Assembly: GCF_016802725.1 (NCBI RefSeq) | Contig: NC_052668.1 | Location: 11,973,001-12,037,000, forward strand | Length of the DNA: 64,000 bases | Source of the DNA: Solenopsis invicta | Taxonomy: Eukaryota; Arthropoda; Insecta; Hymenoptera; Formicidae | Reading direction: 5' to 3' | Part shown: positions 1 through 11,891 of the stretch, one piece after another | Layout: each line of letters starts with the position of its first letter | How positions within the stretch are numbered: the stretch's first letter is position 1 | Notes under the pieces: generated by a model | The model's input: the letters and a program-made list of their open reading frames with translations, nothing else | Told to the model about the DNA's origin: nothing | The model's database searches: none | Position numbers and translations under genes: made by a program

Positions 1-2871
1 GTAGCGTCAAAGCGTACGGACGGTCGGGCACACGAGAATGTACCTGCATTTACACTTAGATGCTCCACAAACACGCTGAACCTATTAGCCTGTACATTTG
101 CCGGCTACGTCGTCGCCGTGAATTGATATACACGGATAACAAATGCGATCGCATGACTGCGATACGGAAACGCGCCCCCGTAACGCGCGGCTTTGTTAAT
201 ATGTAAATATTAATAACGTTTCGTCAACGCTGTACTGTATCGCGTAGACGCGTCACTTTGCTACTCTTCTGCGGCGTTTACATCGTCGAAACTTTCCTTT
301 CCCACCGGTATTAAGTTGATATATGTTAAATTGATTAGCAATTTAATTTGCGATATTACATTTCGAGTTCTGCTTATCAGCTGCGTTTGAAAGGCAAACA
401 TGCGGCGCGCAATTTAGGAGAACTTGTATATAAATTCACCTAGGAAATTATTACTGAGCACTCCGATTTCTACCGGTTAGTCGTTTTTTCCCTTATAATT
501 TAAATGTTAAGTTGAATGTGAGCTTTTAGGAATTCCTAGCGCTTCCTTCGGCATCGACGGGCGAAAAGAAATGGAATTAAATTGCTTTAATCAACGAATA
601 GGGACGAGAAATGGATATTTCCTTAGTTGCGTAACAATGTCACGATGATTTCGTTGCTTCACCAAAGAGCTTGCGCATCCCTTGGGGGCCTTCAAGATCT
701 CAAGTTTCAGCAACATCCACGTTGGGAAACATTGCCTTAGGTAGTCTATAAACATGGCCGACGTAATGGTCGCTGTATTTACCCTCTCATAGCGCGAGAT
801 TAATAACGTGGTTGATGCATATACAGCAACGTTGCACATGCGTGTGACCTTATGATTGTTATATTATGATTCCAATAATTCATATCGGGCAGATTTACGT
901 ACTGCCCATTATGCCTGCATATAACGAGCCAATTCTTACAGCAACATACTATATATACATCAATGTTCGTTATTGAAACGAGAATATGGTAGCAGCGAAA
1001 AATTCATAGCGCATTAATCTCGTTAATAGGAAAAAAAAATAACGCTCGATCAATGAAAAAGATACCGCTTGTTGTAAAATAAATGTGCATATTTCAAATC
1101 GGGAAAACACCACTATTTGAAATTATTCCAATTCTATATTTATTAATACGATTAATAAATAATTTGTGTATATCACCATAAATGATTGAAATATTAAACG
1201 GCTGCTAAATGTATGCGCATATTAAATCCGCCGGTATAAATTGTTATGAATAATTTAATAATATAATAATTTTCTCCAATCTCCGTTAGCGCAAACTTTA
1301 TTTCGTGAAAATCGCATATTTTTGCATTTGCGAAGCTATAAGTTTGCGTTACCGGGTTTCCCTCTAAACCTGGTAGAGTCCCATATGTGTCTCCGTATTT
1401 ATATACGTGTCCCGGCCGCACCGGCGTTAAGTAATGGCCACATTAGACCCCCGCAGTTGTTCAATTTTCGCGACGCGTGCTGTCGCATCTTTCTGAACAA
1501 TTACGTACGTTCGTACGTGTGGAGGTGAGCCCCGTACCGTGAGACGCGTCTCGCCCTAAGTCAGGTCACGGCGGATCTCGCGATAATACTCCGGGTACAG
1601 CCGGCATTAACACCCCCGCCTTTGCGGAAATTAATTTCCGCCGCCGCGTTGTCAAATTTTCGCGGCGACGCTACGTGCGTTTTGGGAGTCGACGGGGTTC
1701 TGCGCTACCTTCTTTCCGCCGCGATCCACCGGCGTGCACCGGATTGCCTGTTACACAGTGCACACTCTTACGTAACTCCCGCACTGTATCACACCCTGCG
1801 GGCGCTGCTGCATCCCTCGAGAGGCAAAGTTTACTCTGTTTTTGCGGAAATCCTCCCGCGAGAAGACGTGTGCGACGTAATGCGCGACCACGCTAAAATT
1901 AATTCAAAGTCACAATAGCGCGGGAAGAATCGTAAAATTTTATTTCAAGATAAGCGACTGAGAGCTATCACTTGTAGTAAGTGTTATTAAATCGTTTTCA
2001 CTTTGCGCTATAAATTACGCTTTGTTAGAGCATTTTACCGTACTAACGAAATTAACGGTCAAACGGATACGTTTGCCACTCTGCGATTTCTCTTAATAAC
2101 GGTTGCTCGATCAATTAAAATTCCGGCTTGTCCCCTCGTACAATGATTCACGATTACCATTGTCGCAGTTTATTATCGTTACGTCGCGACGTAGTGTAAA
2201 CGAACCTTAATTTACTCGCAAGCGCACGCGGAAACAACCTCTCGTTGCGAAGTCCGTAGATGCTGGAGGCACGGAACGGGGATGCTAAACGAGGAGGTGG
2301 TGTCATCATCCTCGGTATGTACAAGACTCGGCAGCGATCCCGACAGAACCTACTCTTCCTCTCCCCTCCCCTCCCCCTCAACTTCTACCCCCGACGACGT
2401 AATTGAATCACGCTACGGACCGTCGAGGCGTAAAACGTGGATTAAATACGATGCATACGTAGCACCGAATCCCGTTCCGGAGAGTTGCGCCGGCTCGCAA
2501 CGAGAGAATGTCGCCGTTGAATGTTGCGTCTAGTGTGTATGTACACTGGGAGCCGGTTATACGCCGGGTATTCCGATGGACACCTGAATACCCGGTCCGT
2601 CACCGCTAATTTGTACACTTGCGACCCTTTTGAAGACTAATCCGCGGGGAATTGTACATCCGGCTAACCAAATCGGTTGCTATCGTAACCCTTCGCACGG
2701 CGGGGCGGGGGCCTCGCACGGAGCTCGCTGAAATTTGCAATGCGCAAACGATAACGAAGGCACGACAGAGGGATCAGTTTTGAAGCTCTGCAATCTATTT
2801 ATAACGTAAACGCGCGTCTGTTTTTATTCCCGGCCGGCGTTCTTTGACTACGCGCGCACTCGTTTATTTAT

Positions 2872-2873
<2 letters not shown>
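1..2873. other. Non-coding stretch, no supported gene
   Basis: No supported gene. The first 1.3 kb is moderately AT-rich and the rest is CpG-rich. Two weak exon-like patterns stand out. At 1456-1522 (+) an open frame runs from a CCCCCGCAG acceptor-like site to a GTGAGC donor-like site. At 2282-2314 (+) an ATG opens a frame reading MLNEEVVSSSS that meets a GTATGT donor-like site. Neither has enough support to be called an exon. Confidence 0.6.

Positions 2874-2911
<38 letters not shown>
2874..2911. repeat. (GA)n microsatellite
   Basis: Nearly pure AG dinucleotide tract of about 38 bp with one AAAG interruption near its end. A pyrimidine-rich stretch ending in TTTCAG lies directly before it; this resembles a splice acceptor only by composition. 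Confidence 0.95.
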
Positions 2912-2913
<2 letters not shown>

Positions 2914-3551
2914 CGCTGTTCGTGATTACACGATGCCGTGTGGGCGATCACACGACGATGGTTTCAGCGTCCTGACGGACGCAAATTGAAACGGTGCGAC
3001 TCGCGCAATTTCTCCGGAAGGTCGAGGACTTATCGTCAATCGCTCGTCGCCGTTCAGTCGCGCGATACGTTACTTATCTTGTTTCTCCTTCGCTTTCTGG
3101 ACGTCTCAATTTCGTTAAACCATGTTGTATCCTCTGGCGAAGACGGCGGATAACAGTGATGCGGAAAGGAAGCCAATAGGAAATTATGGGCACGAGAGAG
3201 ACAGAGGACACGACGAGAGCAAGGAAACTTGATGAAAGAATAGAATCTAAGTTCGATTGTGCAAATCGAATTGCTCTTTTACTCCATTGGAGCTTTAGCG
3301 ATTCCCTTTGTCGCTCTTTGGCATGATAAACTTGAAAGTATTTTTAATTTTATTTCTCTCAGTGTTACTTCCTCTCTTGTTTTAGCGCCCTTTGTTTAAT
3401 TTCGTCGATTTCGTTTCCAATTGATTTGTGAAACTACTGTATATAATTATAAAAGGATAATTACATGAACTACGACGAAGAATTAGGAATCTATCCGTAC
3501 GTGCTTAGTTTTTCAACAAATAATATATAATTTTATGTCCAATATTCAGAA
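2912..3551. other. Non-coding stretch
   Basis: Mixed-composition DNA with no open frame bounded by credible start or splice signals and no internal repeat seen. Confidence 0.5.
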
Positions 3552-3877
3552 ATTTTATATATAATATAGAAGAATTAAAAATTTTTTAGCTTAGATCTTG
3601 TAATATCTTTCATAATTTATATTCTAACAGCACAAGATATCGTGTGAATATTCTAGAATATTCTAGATATCGTACGAATATTCGTACAATATCATAATAT
3701 CGTACGATATCCTGATATTCTATATATAATATAGAAGAACATTACAAATTTTTCAGCTTAGATCTTGTAATATCTTTCATAATTTATATTCTAACAGCGC
3801 AGGATATCGTATGAATATTCTAGAATACTTTAGATATCGTACGAATATTCGTACAATTTCATAATATCGTACGTGTA
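3552..3877. repeat. Tandem duplication, two units of about 166 bp, rich in palindromes
   Basis: Two adjacent copies of one AT-rich unit (about 3552-3717 and 3718-3877) match almost base for base, including a shared core around GCTTAGATCTTG at 3589 and 3756. Each copy carries small nested palindromes built from GATATCGTACGAATATTC and its complement, so either copy could fold. There are only two units, so this is a duplication, not a satellite array. No coding potential. Confidence 0.85.
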
Positions 3878-6800
3878 TTTATCACGATATTCATTAGATC
3901 TCATGTGCTGTTATGGTAAGTCTCATCGTTAATTTGTAATTCGGTTTTATCGCAATAATTTTATCGTAGTTTTAATGAAATCCAATGTCGGGTTGGATCT
4001 GAAGATCGACGATTATCTCTAGATTATTATAATCCACGGAATTCTCGTGTGGCCTTAACCCGAGGACTTTTGTGAAATTTATGAATGTCGGTAGTATTTT
4101 TGGATAATTCCAAGGGTGAAAGAAAAACCATCAATCTCAGAGTCCCAGTTCCGCTTCGCGGCACGAGTGGCGATGGCCGGAGCGACTCGAGGACGAGAAT
4201 CTCTCCGCCCGATGTCGTTTATGAGCGAACTGTTCTCAAACTGTTTTGTAAGAAAGATAAATAGGTGCTTTTGATAAAACTCGACTGACGCACACCCGTG
4301 CCCGAAGCGCTGAATTTCATTATCGTGCGAGTCCTGATTTATCGCCCACGCCCGCCTTACTCTCGACTGGCTTCTCTCACGCTCTCCTCCCCCCCCCTCC
4401 TACCCCTCAACGATCCATTTCACAAAACGCAATAACAAATCGCGGACAGTTTGCGTATCCGAGGATCTCGAAGAATCCCACGTAACTAGCGGTCGAAGCG
4501 TCGATTTCGCTCGCAGCAATAAAGATCATCGTTTCCGAGAATGGCGTTATATTTTTCAGGCTGCGGTCACCACAGGTTTTTCGAATTTCCGTCGCGCTTT
4601 TTTCCGTTTCCAAAAATTTCAGACCGCGGTCGGCCGTCAGATGCAATCGCCGAGAGAGCATTCGCGCGCGTTGAATAATCAAACGAAAAAATTGGCTCGC
4701 CGTAAATGTCCGTGGGATACCCATCGCCATCCTGCCCAGCGTGAAACGCTTCCCCTCTCTTCCACCTTCCCCTTTTCTCCGCACTATATACCCTCATTCT
4801 CCGCATCTTCCGACGTTCTCTCATGGCCTGTCATAAAACTTTCATAACTTTCGGTATTTCCAAGAGCGGGGCCTTTTACCAGTCCGCTCATGCGAGTCGC
4901 TGGATACGATTCTCCCCTTGCCATCATTTTCTTTTAAGTAAAAGAACGATGGTAGGATGAACAGGACGTGTCAGGGATAAAAATATCTCGCGGTTAACTC
5001 TCGAGGCTTCGATACTCATAATTTAATACTTCTTACGAAATGGTGCGTACCATCGTAATTGGCTTTTGATCTTCAGCACATTGGGTTAGCCGTAATCCGA
5101 ACTGATTTTTAAAGCTGTAGCACTTGAAGTTCAAGGTTGAACCTTTCGGATCCAAGTCGCTGCTAAATCACTCCAACGAAGAGAAACGTACAAACACACG
5201 CATCCGTGTGTACTAAGCGCCGCACCGATTGGCTTTTGTTATTTAGTGTTAGAACCCCCTCTATCATATTTTCGATGACACAGCAGCTCGGATCTGGAAG
5301 ATCTGCTTTAAACACATTTTGAGCGGTGACGCTTAGATTTGGAAGGGAAAAAACTTGTGTATCCTCTCTACAATTCCCTTAGTACGTCATTAGTCACGGA
5401 GTTGTAAGGATCGAAAGTGCGTGCTAACGTTATCATTAACCCAGTATGAGTAAATTGTCAAGAAATCCGGATTTACGAAAAAGTTAAGATAAAAGTAGAG
5501 GTGATTGGATTATTTGTTATTCGAGTCACGAGTGTACGTTAAAAGAACAATTAAGTTAATTTTATTGTGTCTTTAATGCCAGAGAAAGGAATTCCACACT
5601 GCCTGACGCAAATTGGCGTCTAATTTCGGAGCATCTTTATTTGTAGTTTTTGGATAGTGATGAGTGCTTTTAATATGAATTTTGGATAGTGATGAGTGCT
5701 TTTAATATGAAATTTTTATGTATTTTTGTGTTTTTCGACAGAAATTATATTGACAAAATCATGGTCGAGGCAGACGACAGAAGTCAAAACAAATTTTTCT
5801 AATAAACTATTTTTTTTTATCTATGCTCTAATATATATTTTATTAAAAAAAAAAATAAATAAATAAAATAAAAAATGTGATATTATTTATCTTTGTGAGT
5901 CGACATTTTTTAATACGTCAGTTTTAATTAATACTAAAATTATTGTAATTATTACAAATTGTTAATATTTATCAAAGAATTTATCATAGAACGATAGAAG
6001 CATTTTTTCTTATTTATTTTTATCAAAATTTCTTTCAAGATTTTCGGTCATAATGTTTAGTTTTAAAATTAAAAAGATTACTCATTTTAATTACTCATTA
6101 AATTATTTATTGTTTTATTAATACGAACGTGAAAAGATTGATGTTACTCATTTTATTTCGCAAAAAAATTGATTATTGTTTTTGAAAGTTTGTGAAACCT
6201 TTTTTAAAGTTCAACTCATGAGCTGTTAATTTGTTACTAATAAAACCGTTTTTTGTTTATTTGTGACACAAATGACTTTGAACAAAATTTATTTTTTTTC
6301 ACATTTTTTTCCGATTCTTTTTTATTTATTGCAAAATATCTTTTGTGCTACGACTTTTGCACCAGAAAATTTTTTATTTTTCAAACTTTAAACGATCGAT
6401 TTAAAAAATAATTATCTAAAATTAATGAATTGAAATCGATGCATTACATAAGATATAAGCAATAGAAAATGCTGAGTTAGGATCAGAAATATAAATTTTA
6501 CCATTTTTAATATTATTCCGATTAAAGTTTCGAGATATTGACATAGCTATTGCCTATTTTACTATTCCCCTATCGTCGATATCGAGTTTTTTTTACAAAT
6601 ATTTATCTTTGCCGCGGGAAACCGCAAAGATGGGATGAACAAGCTGTTCAGCGTGTACGAATCGTCATTGGCTGAGTGGTTTATAAATTCGCAAATAGCT
6701 GCTAACAATTCGTGCCATTCAATGCTGTGACGCAGCGTACTGGTAATCATTTCAAATGCACCGCCCGGTTGTGTCCGGACAAATATTCCGGCGAAGTGAT

Positions 6801-7750
6801 CGTCACACCGAACTCAACAATAAAGTTCCGATCAACGGCAATGCTAAAAATATTGGCTTTCCTATTACGCTCAGAATGCTCCGGAATGGCGACATCGTCA
6901 CATGGTACGCATTATTGGAATATTAAATTTTTAATATTCATTAACGAGGTACAACGAAATCGGTATGTGTGCATATTGATGAAATATTTATCGTGCCTTA
7001 TTGATTAATATACTTCACATTTTTCGAGCGACGGCAAACATTGGGAAATGGAACATATTGTTCCACGAGTCTCGAAAACGGATGAAAGGTGACCCATACC
7101 GACAAAGCGCAAAGTTGGATCGAATAGCCGTGGTATATGGTTTCTGTCGTTACTGTTGCAACTGCCGTAATACCTCTTACGGCAGCAGCCGTCGCTCTCG
7201 CAGCCCATTAAATAACTTCGTGTCTAGAATATCGAAACGGAGCTACGAACGAGCAGACAGAATGATCGTTCCCACTCGCGTATGTCGTATACAAGAAACC
7301 ATACCTCACACTAGGTTGTCATTAGTGATTTGTTTGTTTGTTTGTTTTTATATTTTTTATTTTTTTATACAACTCTTGGCGATAAATCGGAATGTAATTT
7401 ATATCAGATCTCTTTCCGAACAGCATTGCACGTAAAGCACCTAATTCTCTAAGTATTGTTATTAAGCTTTTTTTGTTTATATAAATATATTATTGCTATT
7501 TACGCTAATAATTTTGTATCTCGAAGCAGGAAGGAAATGTAATAAATTAAATCGTCGCGAACTTTTTTACGGGGTAATATTTTAGAACCTTTTCTTCCTC
7601 GCGTGCGCCCCTCCCCCTTCACCTATTTTCGTTTCATTACGAAACCGAAATGAGTAGCGTCGTTTCATTGTTACACCGAATTCCCGCTGATTGTGAAAAT
7701 ACAGAGGGCGGTTAATAACTCCGAAAGATCTCATTTGCTTGAATTAATTT
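3878..7750. other. Non-coding stretch with an AT-rich island
   Basis: CpG-richer DNA from 3.9 to 5.4 kb, then a strongly AT-rich island from about 5.56 to 6.55 kb with poly-T and AAAT runs, then mixed DNA. Open frames up to 144 codons (7001-7435) show no recognisable domain and end in a low-complexity T-rich tract. A GTAAGT donor-like site occurs at 3916, but no credible exon precedes it. Confidence 0.5.
5648..5711. repeat. Short tandem duplication, two 32-bp units
   Basis: The unit containing TGGATAGTGATGAGTGC occurs twice in perfect succession with a 32-bp period. It lies at the left edge of the AT-rich island. Confidence 0.9.
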
Positions 7751-7838
7751 TGGAGCCGGCGTGTGCCACTTACCTCCTGTAAAACTCTTCCCCTTTACGG
7801 GTGCGAATAACGTGCAAAAGAAAAACACGCCGGCTCCA
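7751..7838. repeat. GC-rich inverted repeat, perfect 14-bp arms, 60-nt loop
   Basis: TGGAGCCGGCGTGT at 7751-7764 is exactly complementary to ACACGCCGGCTCCA at 7825-7838. The loop is not itself palindromic. On the minus strand the loop contains a TTTTACAG acceptor-like string only 3 nt before a GTAAGT donor-like string. The structure is unlike the AT-rich foldback elements elsewhere in the window. Confidence 0.85.
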
Positions 7839-8538
7839 TTCACCGCTTAATTAGCGCTCTTCTTATTTTGCGACATAGCTTGTCGTTGCTCTTAATCGCG
7901 TGGGATAATATCTCGAGGGTCGACTTTTAAACCGAATTATGTCATTTTGCAATTTAGCGTTGCGATTGATCGCCGAGTTACGTCGTCCCCGAACGTGCTT
8001 CTCTCGGCTTCGTAGTGTCACGGATAAAAATACAATTTGACTCGTGACTACGTAGCCGATGGTTACTGGGCTGGGATAACTTAAAAGTTATCCGGTACTG
8101 ACCGCGCAAGATGAGAAGCGACGGGTTGCAATCGGATAGTTGGCGATTTACTGTAGTAATTACCAAAATTACTGCGCCGCATAATGACGGTAATTATCGC
8201 CATAATTCGCGGTAATTGCCGCGGCAATTACTCGGCTAAAATCGACGGAAAGGCCGGCAGGTGGTTGCGTTGGTGACGCTCGCCTTTCCTTCCTTTCTCC
8301 TCGGATTTCGTCCGTCTCCGCCTATTGATTTTGATGGGAGAAAATGGGTGAAATATTACCGCCCTTATCCCCAGGGTCAACAGATGTTGCTACCGTATCG
8401 AAATTCCAAGACCAGTTTCGCACTTTTCGCGCGTAACGTCTCGTCTAAAAGTTTCGCGTGTGAATGATTACCAATATTAAAAGTTCTTCAGCTTGCGATC
8501 TTACGATGTTCCTAATCTTAATTATTATTCTGTTGCAG
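7839..8538. other. Non-coding stretch, probable intron 3' end
   Basis: No supported gene. At 8150-8235 there is a cluster of GGTAATT/AATTACC half-sites, including CGGTAATTGCCGCGGCAATTAC, that forms overlapping small palindromes. The last 30 bases (CTAAT near 8512, then a pyrimidine tract and TTGCAG) look like a branch point and splice acceptor leading into the exon candidate that follows. Confidence 0.5.
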
Positions 8539-8578
8539 GACTGAGCCACGAGGAGAGACTTGATATCTTCCACGCACG
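8539..8578 (+). CDS. Candidate 40-nt internal exon, unidentified protein
   Basis: This is the best-supported internal exon candidate. Upstream lies a CTAAT branch-point match about 23 nt before the acceptor, a T-rich tract and TTGCAG. Immediately downstream is GTGAGTTA, a near-ideal donor. Of the three frames only one is open: it begins with two bases of a split codon, then reads LSHEERLDIFHA, and ends with two bases (CG) of an arginine codon. The other two frames stop. The charged, codon-balanced peptide looks protein-like, but I do not recognise the family. No partner exon is evident nearby, so it would belong to a gene with long introns. A chance splice-site pair or a poison exon remains possible. 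The splice signals and open frame are visible; the coding role is inferred. Confidence 0.42.
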
Positions 8579-11318
8579 GTGAGTTATCACCATTAATTTA
8601 CACATTTGCGCATAAGATGGGATGATGAAAAATCAAAGAGTCGTTCAGTTTTTGATGTATTTCTCATGTTTTCGAATTCGACGAATAACCGGTAGAGAAA
8701 ATGACTCTTAATAGCCGCGACAGGTCTTGAGGGTGAAAATTGCGATATTCAGACGCGACCCGTCCTCCGCATCGCTCGGGGATCGACATCTGCCTCTTTC
8801 TTTTCTCTTCCTAATGACTCGCGAAAAATTTCAATGCGTCTCAACGGCTCGCCTTTTCATGTCGAATAATATAAATGACGGTCGACGCCGTTGGAAGGCT
8901 AGGTCGACGCGACGCCAGCTGTCGAGACGCTGCCGAACGAGAGAACGCTAGGTGAACTATCTAAATACGCTGGTCGCTTCTGGCAACCGGAATGATTTTG
9001 TATTCATCATCTTTTGTGAAAAATACCGCTTTTCGAGCACGAGGCCACACGACGCCCGGACTAACGCGACCAGATAGCCCGAGGACATGCGTCAAAGTTG
9101 TAGGGGAAATTTATCACGGAAATGACGTATTCTTTTCTTCACTCATGTCACAACCTATTTAGTTTCCCTAGTTGCGCAGTGACAAATGGATGAGCTTGAA
9201 CAAAGATAACGTTTAGCTCGCTCGATATAATTTGTAATTTATATTAATAGCCGCGAGACTACAAGGATTATGATATCTATCGAGATATTCCTTTTAATTT
9301 ACAAATTAATTTAGTAAATATAGAGAAGAGTCGCTAATACTGAGCTAATTCTTCCTAAAGTGGCATCCCACGTGATTTTCGAAAACTAAACTGTTAGAAA
9401 CGTGATCTGCTTGGACAATTAAAGAAATAAAAATCTATAGTTCACATTCATAACTTTCCTTTCTGTTTTTAAAATCTGCTAAAAACGAATTCTTGGAAAT
9501 AAAATTTGCACGATTTTCTCTTGTAAATTGCATAATGCATAGTCGAAACAATAGGGAGTTTATTATCGATAATATTAGATCATTTTGTAGTTTCCTGTTA
9601 TGCTTACATCATCTGATAGAAAACACTTTCTAGTTTTGGTGTTGTTTTCAAAGTTTTATCTTTAGCCTTTATTTAAGAAATATTACCCAAACGCAAAATG
9701 AGGTGGCAGTATTGGCGACTTTTCTCTATACATGTTTCTCTATCACGTAATAACATTTTCGTGCGAACCGCATAATAAAAGAACTATTACTTCTTACATG
9801 GTCTTTTTGTATGCTGCATGGCAAATGGTCGGGTGCAAGATACATGCAGACGTGTAAATAAACGAAACTGTTCTGAAATAGAAACGGATGGAGTAATATT
9901 TATTTCAAGTTTTGGGACGTGAAATGTGGGAAGGACTCGCCTACGAAGAGCGAGGGATCCTGCATAGGGTAGGATGGCGACCGGCGCGGTGGCGGCGCCA
10001 TCGACGAACGTATTCGGCGTCCTACGGAGACGGATTGCCGTCCTGGGATCACGCCACCGGATGGCATCCGCAAACTTGCCTTTCTGCCTGTATCGATTCT
10101 CCAGCTAATAAAGTTTGTATAGGTGCAAAAGTTGCGAGAGCTCACGGCCGGCTGTTTCCCCCCGTTTTCTCGCTCGAACTTTCGGAACTTTAGCCCCGCG
10201 CGCCGCACACGATCCGCGAATGAATTTGGATCGGACCGGTTAATTTTTCGACTTTTCGACTCCGCGCGCCGAATGAATAGTGATATCCGACGTTGCTTTA
10301 TTACAACGGCCAGCGATAGCACGGGAGTTCCGGCAACGCGAAGTCGCGACTTGGGCGGGCTTTTAATGAAAGCCATTGTTAGCCCCCGTTCCAACTTTAG
10401 GCTCGAAAATTCTGCGCGCGCGGATTCGCAGCCGCTTGAATTTCAACCAGCGCGTAACTCCCCAACCCCCATCCCCCCCAGAAATGAACTGTTGTTGCTG
10501 TTAGTTACATGTTCTTTTGACAATTAGATGCGTGTGTACATCACGAAGATCCGCGATGCCGTTTTTCGTTTATGCCGCGCAATTTGTGTCGCATAATTAA
10601 TGAAGTTTGCCTATATAATTCGCGAATGTTTAACCGCGTTTAAATCGTTATGCGATTTCGATCGCTTAATTGGATGTGAGCTTCGCAATTAGTCTCGGGG
10701 CCCGCGGTATTTTTGCCAGGCCCGTCCGCGCAAATGTTTCCCATGATCGTCATATAAAACGTAATAATGCGATCGCGTCGCGTCGCGCCACGGCGAATTA
10801 TTATCCGCCGCGACATACACGAAATTCATTCGGACAGTCCGCCGCTTTTTATTACGGTCGCGAGTTATTATTCTCATTTCGCGAAGCGGAGAAATACCGT
10901 CTCACGAGGGACTCGACCAACGTCGCGGCGTTTAATCGCCGCGCCGCGCCGCGCGCGTATCTGAACGAGAAAGGATTGCTCGCGTTATTATTTTCCCGCT
11001 CGACGACCATCCGCCGTTTTTATTTTGCTCTCTCCCTCGAGAGAGACCGCGGTATGCACGCGGCACGCGTGACATTGGCGGACATCGACCGTGTGCATTA
11101 AAACTCGCGCGCGCTTCTCGTTGCTTCCCGTACGCACGTATACGCGCGGCAGCGTCATGCGGTTTTCTATTAACTCGAGTGCCGCAGCAACGTCGGCTTT
11201 TCAACGTGGATTATCCCCGTGCAATCCGTGCGGCCGGGGAGGAGTCTGCCGAGTTCCCAGGGCGAGCGAGCGAAAACGGGGCTATTAACGGGGCGCGCTT
11301 GCGGGGATGGAAACGTCG
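8579..11318. other. Non-coding stretch
   Basis: Mixed DNA, AT-rich from 9.2 to 9.9 kb and very CpG-rich from 9.9 to 11.3 kb. Overlapping open frames on both strands in the CpG-rich part (for example 9900-10394 minus and 10670-11101 plus) are arginine- and serine-rich and unlike any known family. They are expected where CpG-rich DNA is poor in stop codons. Confidence 0.5.
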
Positions 11319-11334
11319 TGAGAGAGAGAGAGAG
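11319..11334. repeat. (GA)n microsatellite, short
   Basis: Eight GA units. Just downstream a short frame ATG GCT GTG CGC ATA AAG ends at a GTACGT donor-like site (11356), too little to call an exon. Confidence 0.85.
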
Positions 11335-11692
11335 CTAATGGCTGTGCGCATAAAGGTACGTTAAACGAAAACATTGGCATAAGCAGTTGCTAATAATAAA
11401 TAGACGATGCTTTCTCTGTAGTGAAAAGCTCGGTTTAGCTCAGTTCTAGAACGCGAGAGAGTCTCGTTCCTCCTTTCAAGATATCCTCGAACGTCTTGTC
11501 GAGCATTCACGCGAGTGAATAAGAGTAGGATGAATGACCCAAATTTCGCCTCCTAAGATTTTTTTTTTACCTTGTACTTAAAAATTAATGAACAAAGTAA
11601 TTTGTAAAAATGTATACGTTTACTTTGAAACTTTAGCTCAAAAGCTCTGTAATCAATATTTCAAAAAAGTCCACCCTCTCAGAAAGGATTTC
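11335..11692. other. Non-coding stretch
   Basis: Transition from CpG-rich to AT-rich DNA. No gene, repeat or structured element seen. Confidence 0.5.
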
Positions 11693-11891
11693 TACACTGT
11701 AAGAAAAAAGTTAAATTGACTAAATTTTTCAACTTGATTAAATTTTTTTTCAATTCAAATTTAATTAAAATATATAAAACTTTAATTTTAAGCATTTATA
11801 TATTTATCTTAAAAATGTATAAATATTTGATTTGAAGAAATTTAATCAAGTTGTAAATTTTAGTCAAGCTAACAATTTTTTTCTCGGTGTA
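11693..11891. mobile_element. Foldback/MITE-like element, about 200 bp
   Basis: A terminal inverted repeat spans most of the element. The left arm starts ACACTGTAAGAAAAAAG and carries AACTTGATTAAATTT. The right arm, read in reverse complement, starts ACACCGAGAAAAAAA and carries the same AACTTGATTAAATTT block. The middle is AT-rich. There is no coding capacity, so it would be non-autonomous. No clear target-site duplication was found. The termini resemble those of the elements at 23976, 50301, 52072 and 52460. Confidence 0.7.

Noticed and set aside
2857..2873. Strong-looking splice acceptor before the (GA)n tract
   Set aside because: Followed directly by a microsatellite with no donor-bounded frame; composition explains the match.
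3552..3877. CRISPR-like or satellite array
   Set aside because: Only two adjacent units without spacers; a simple tandem duplication.
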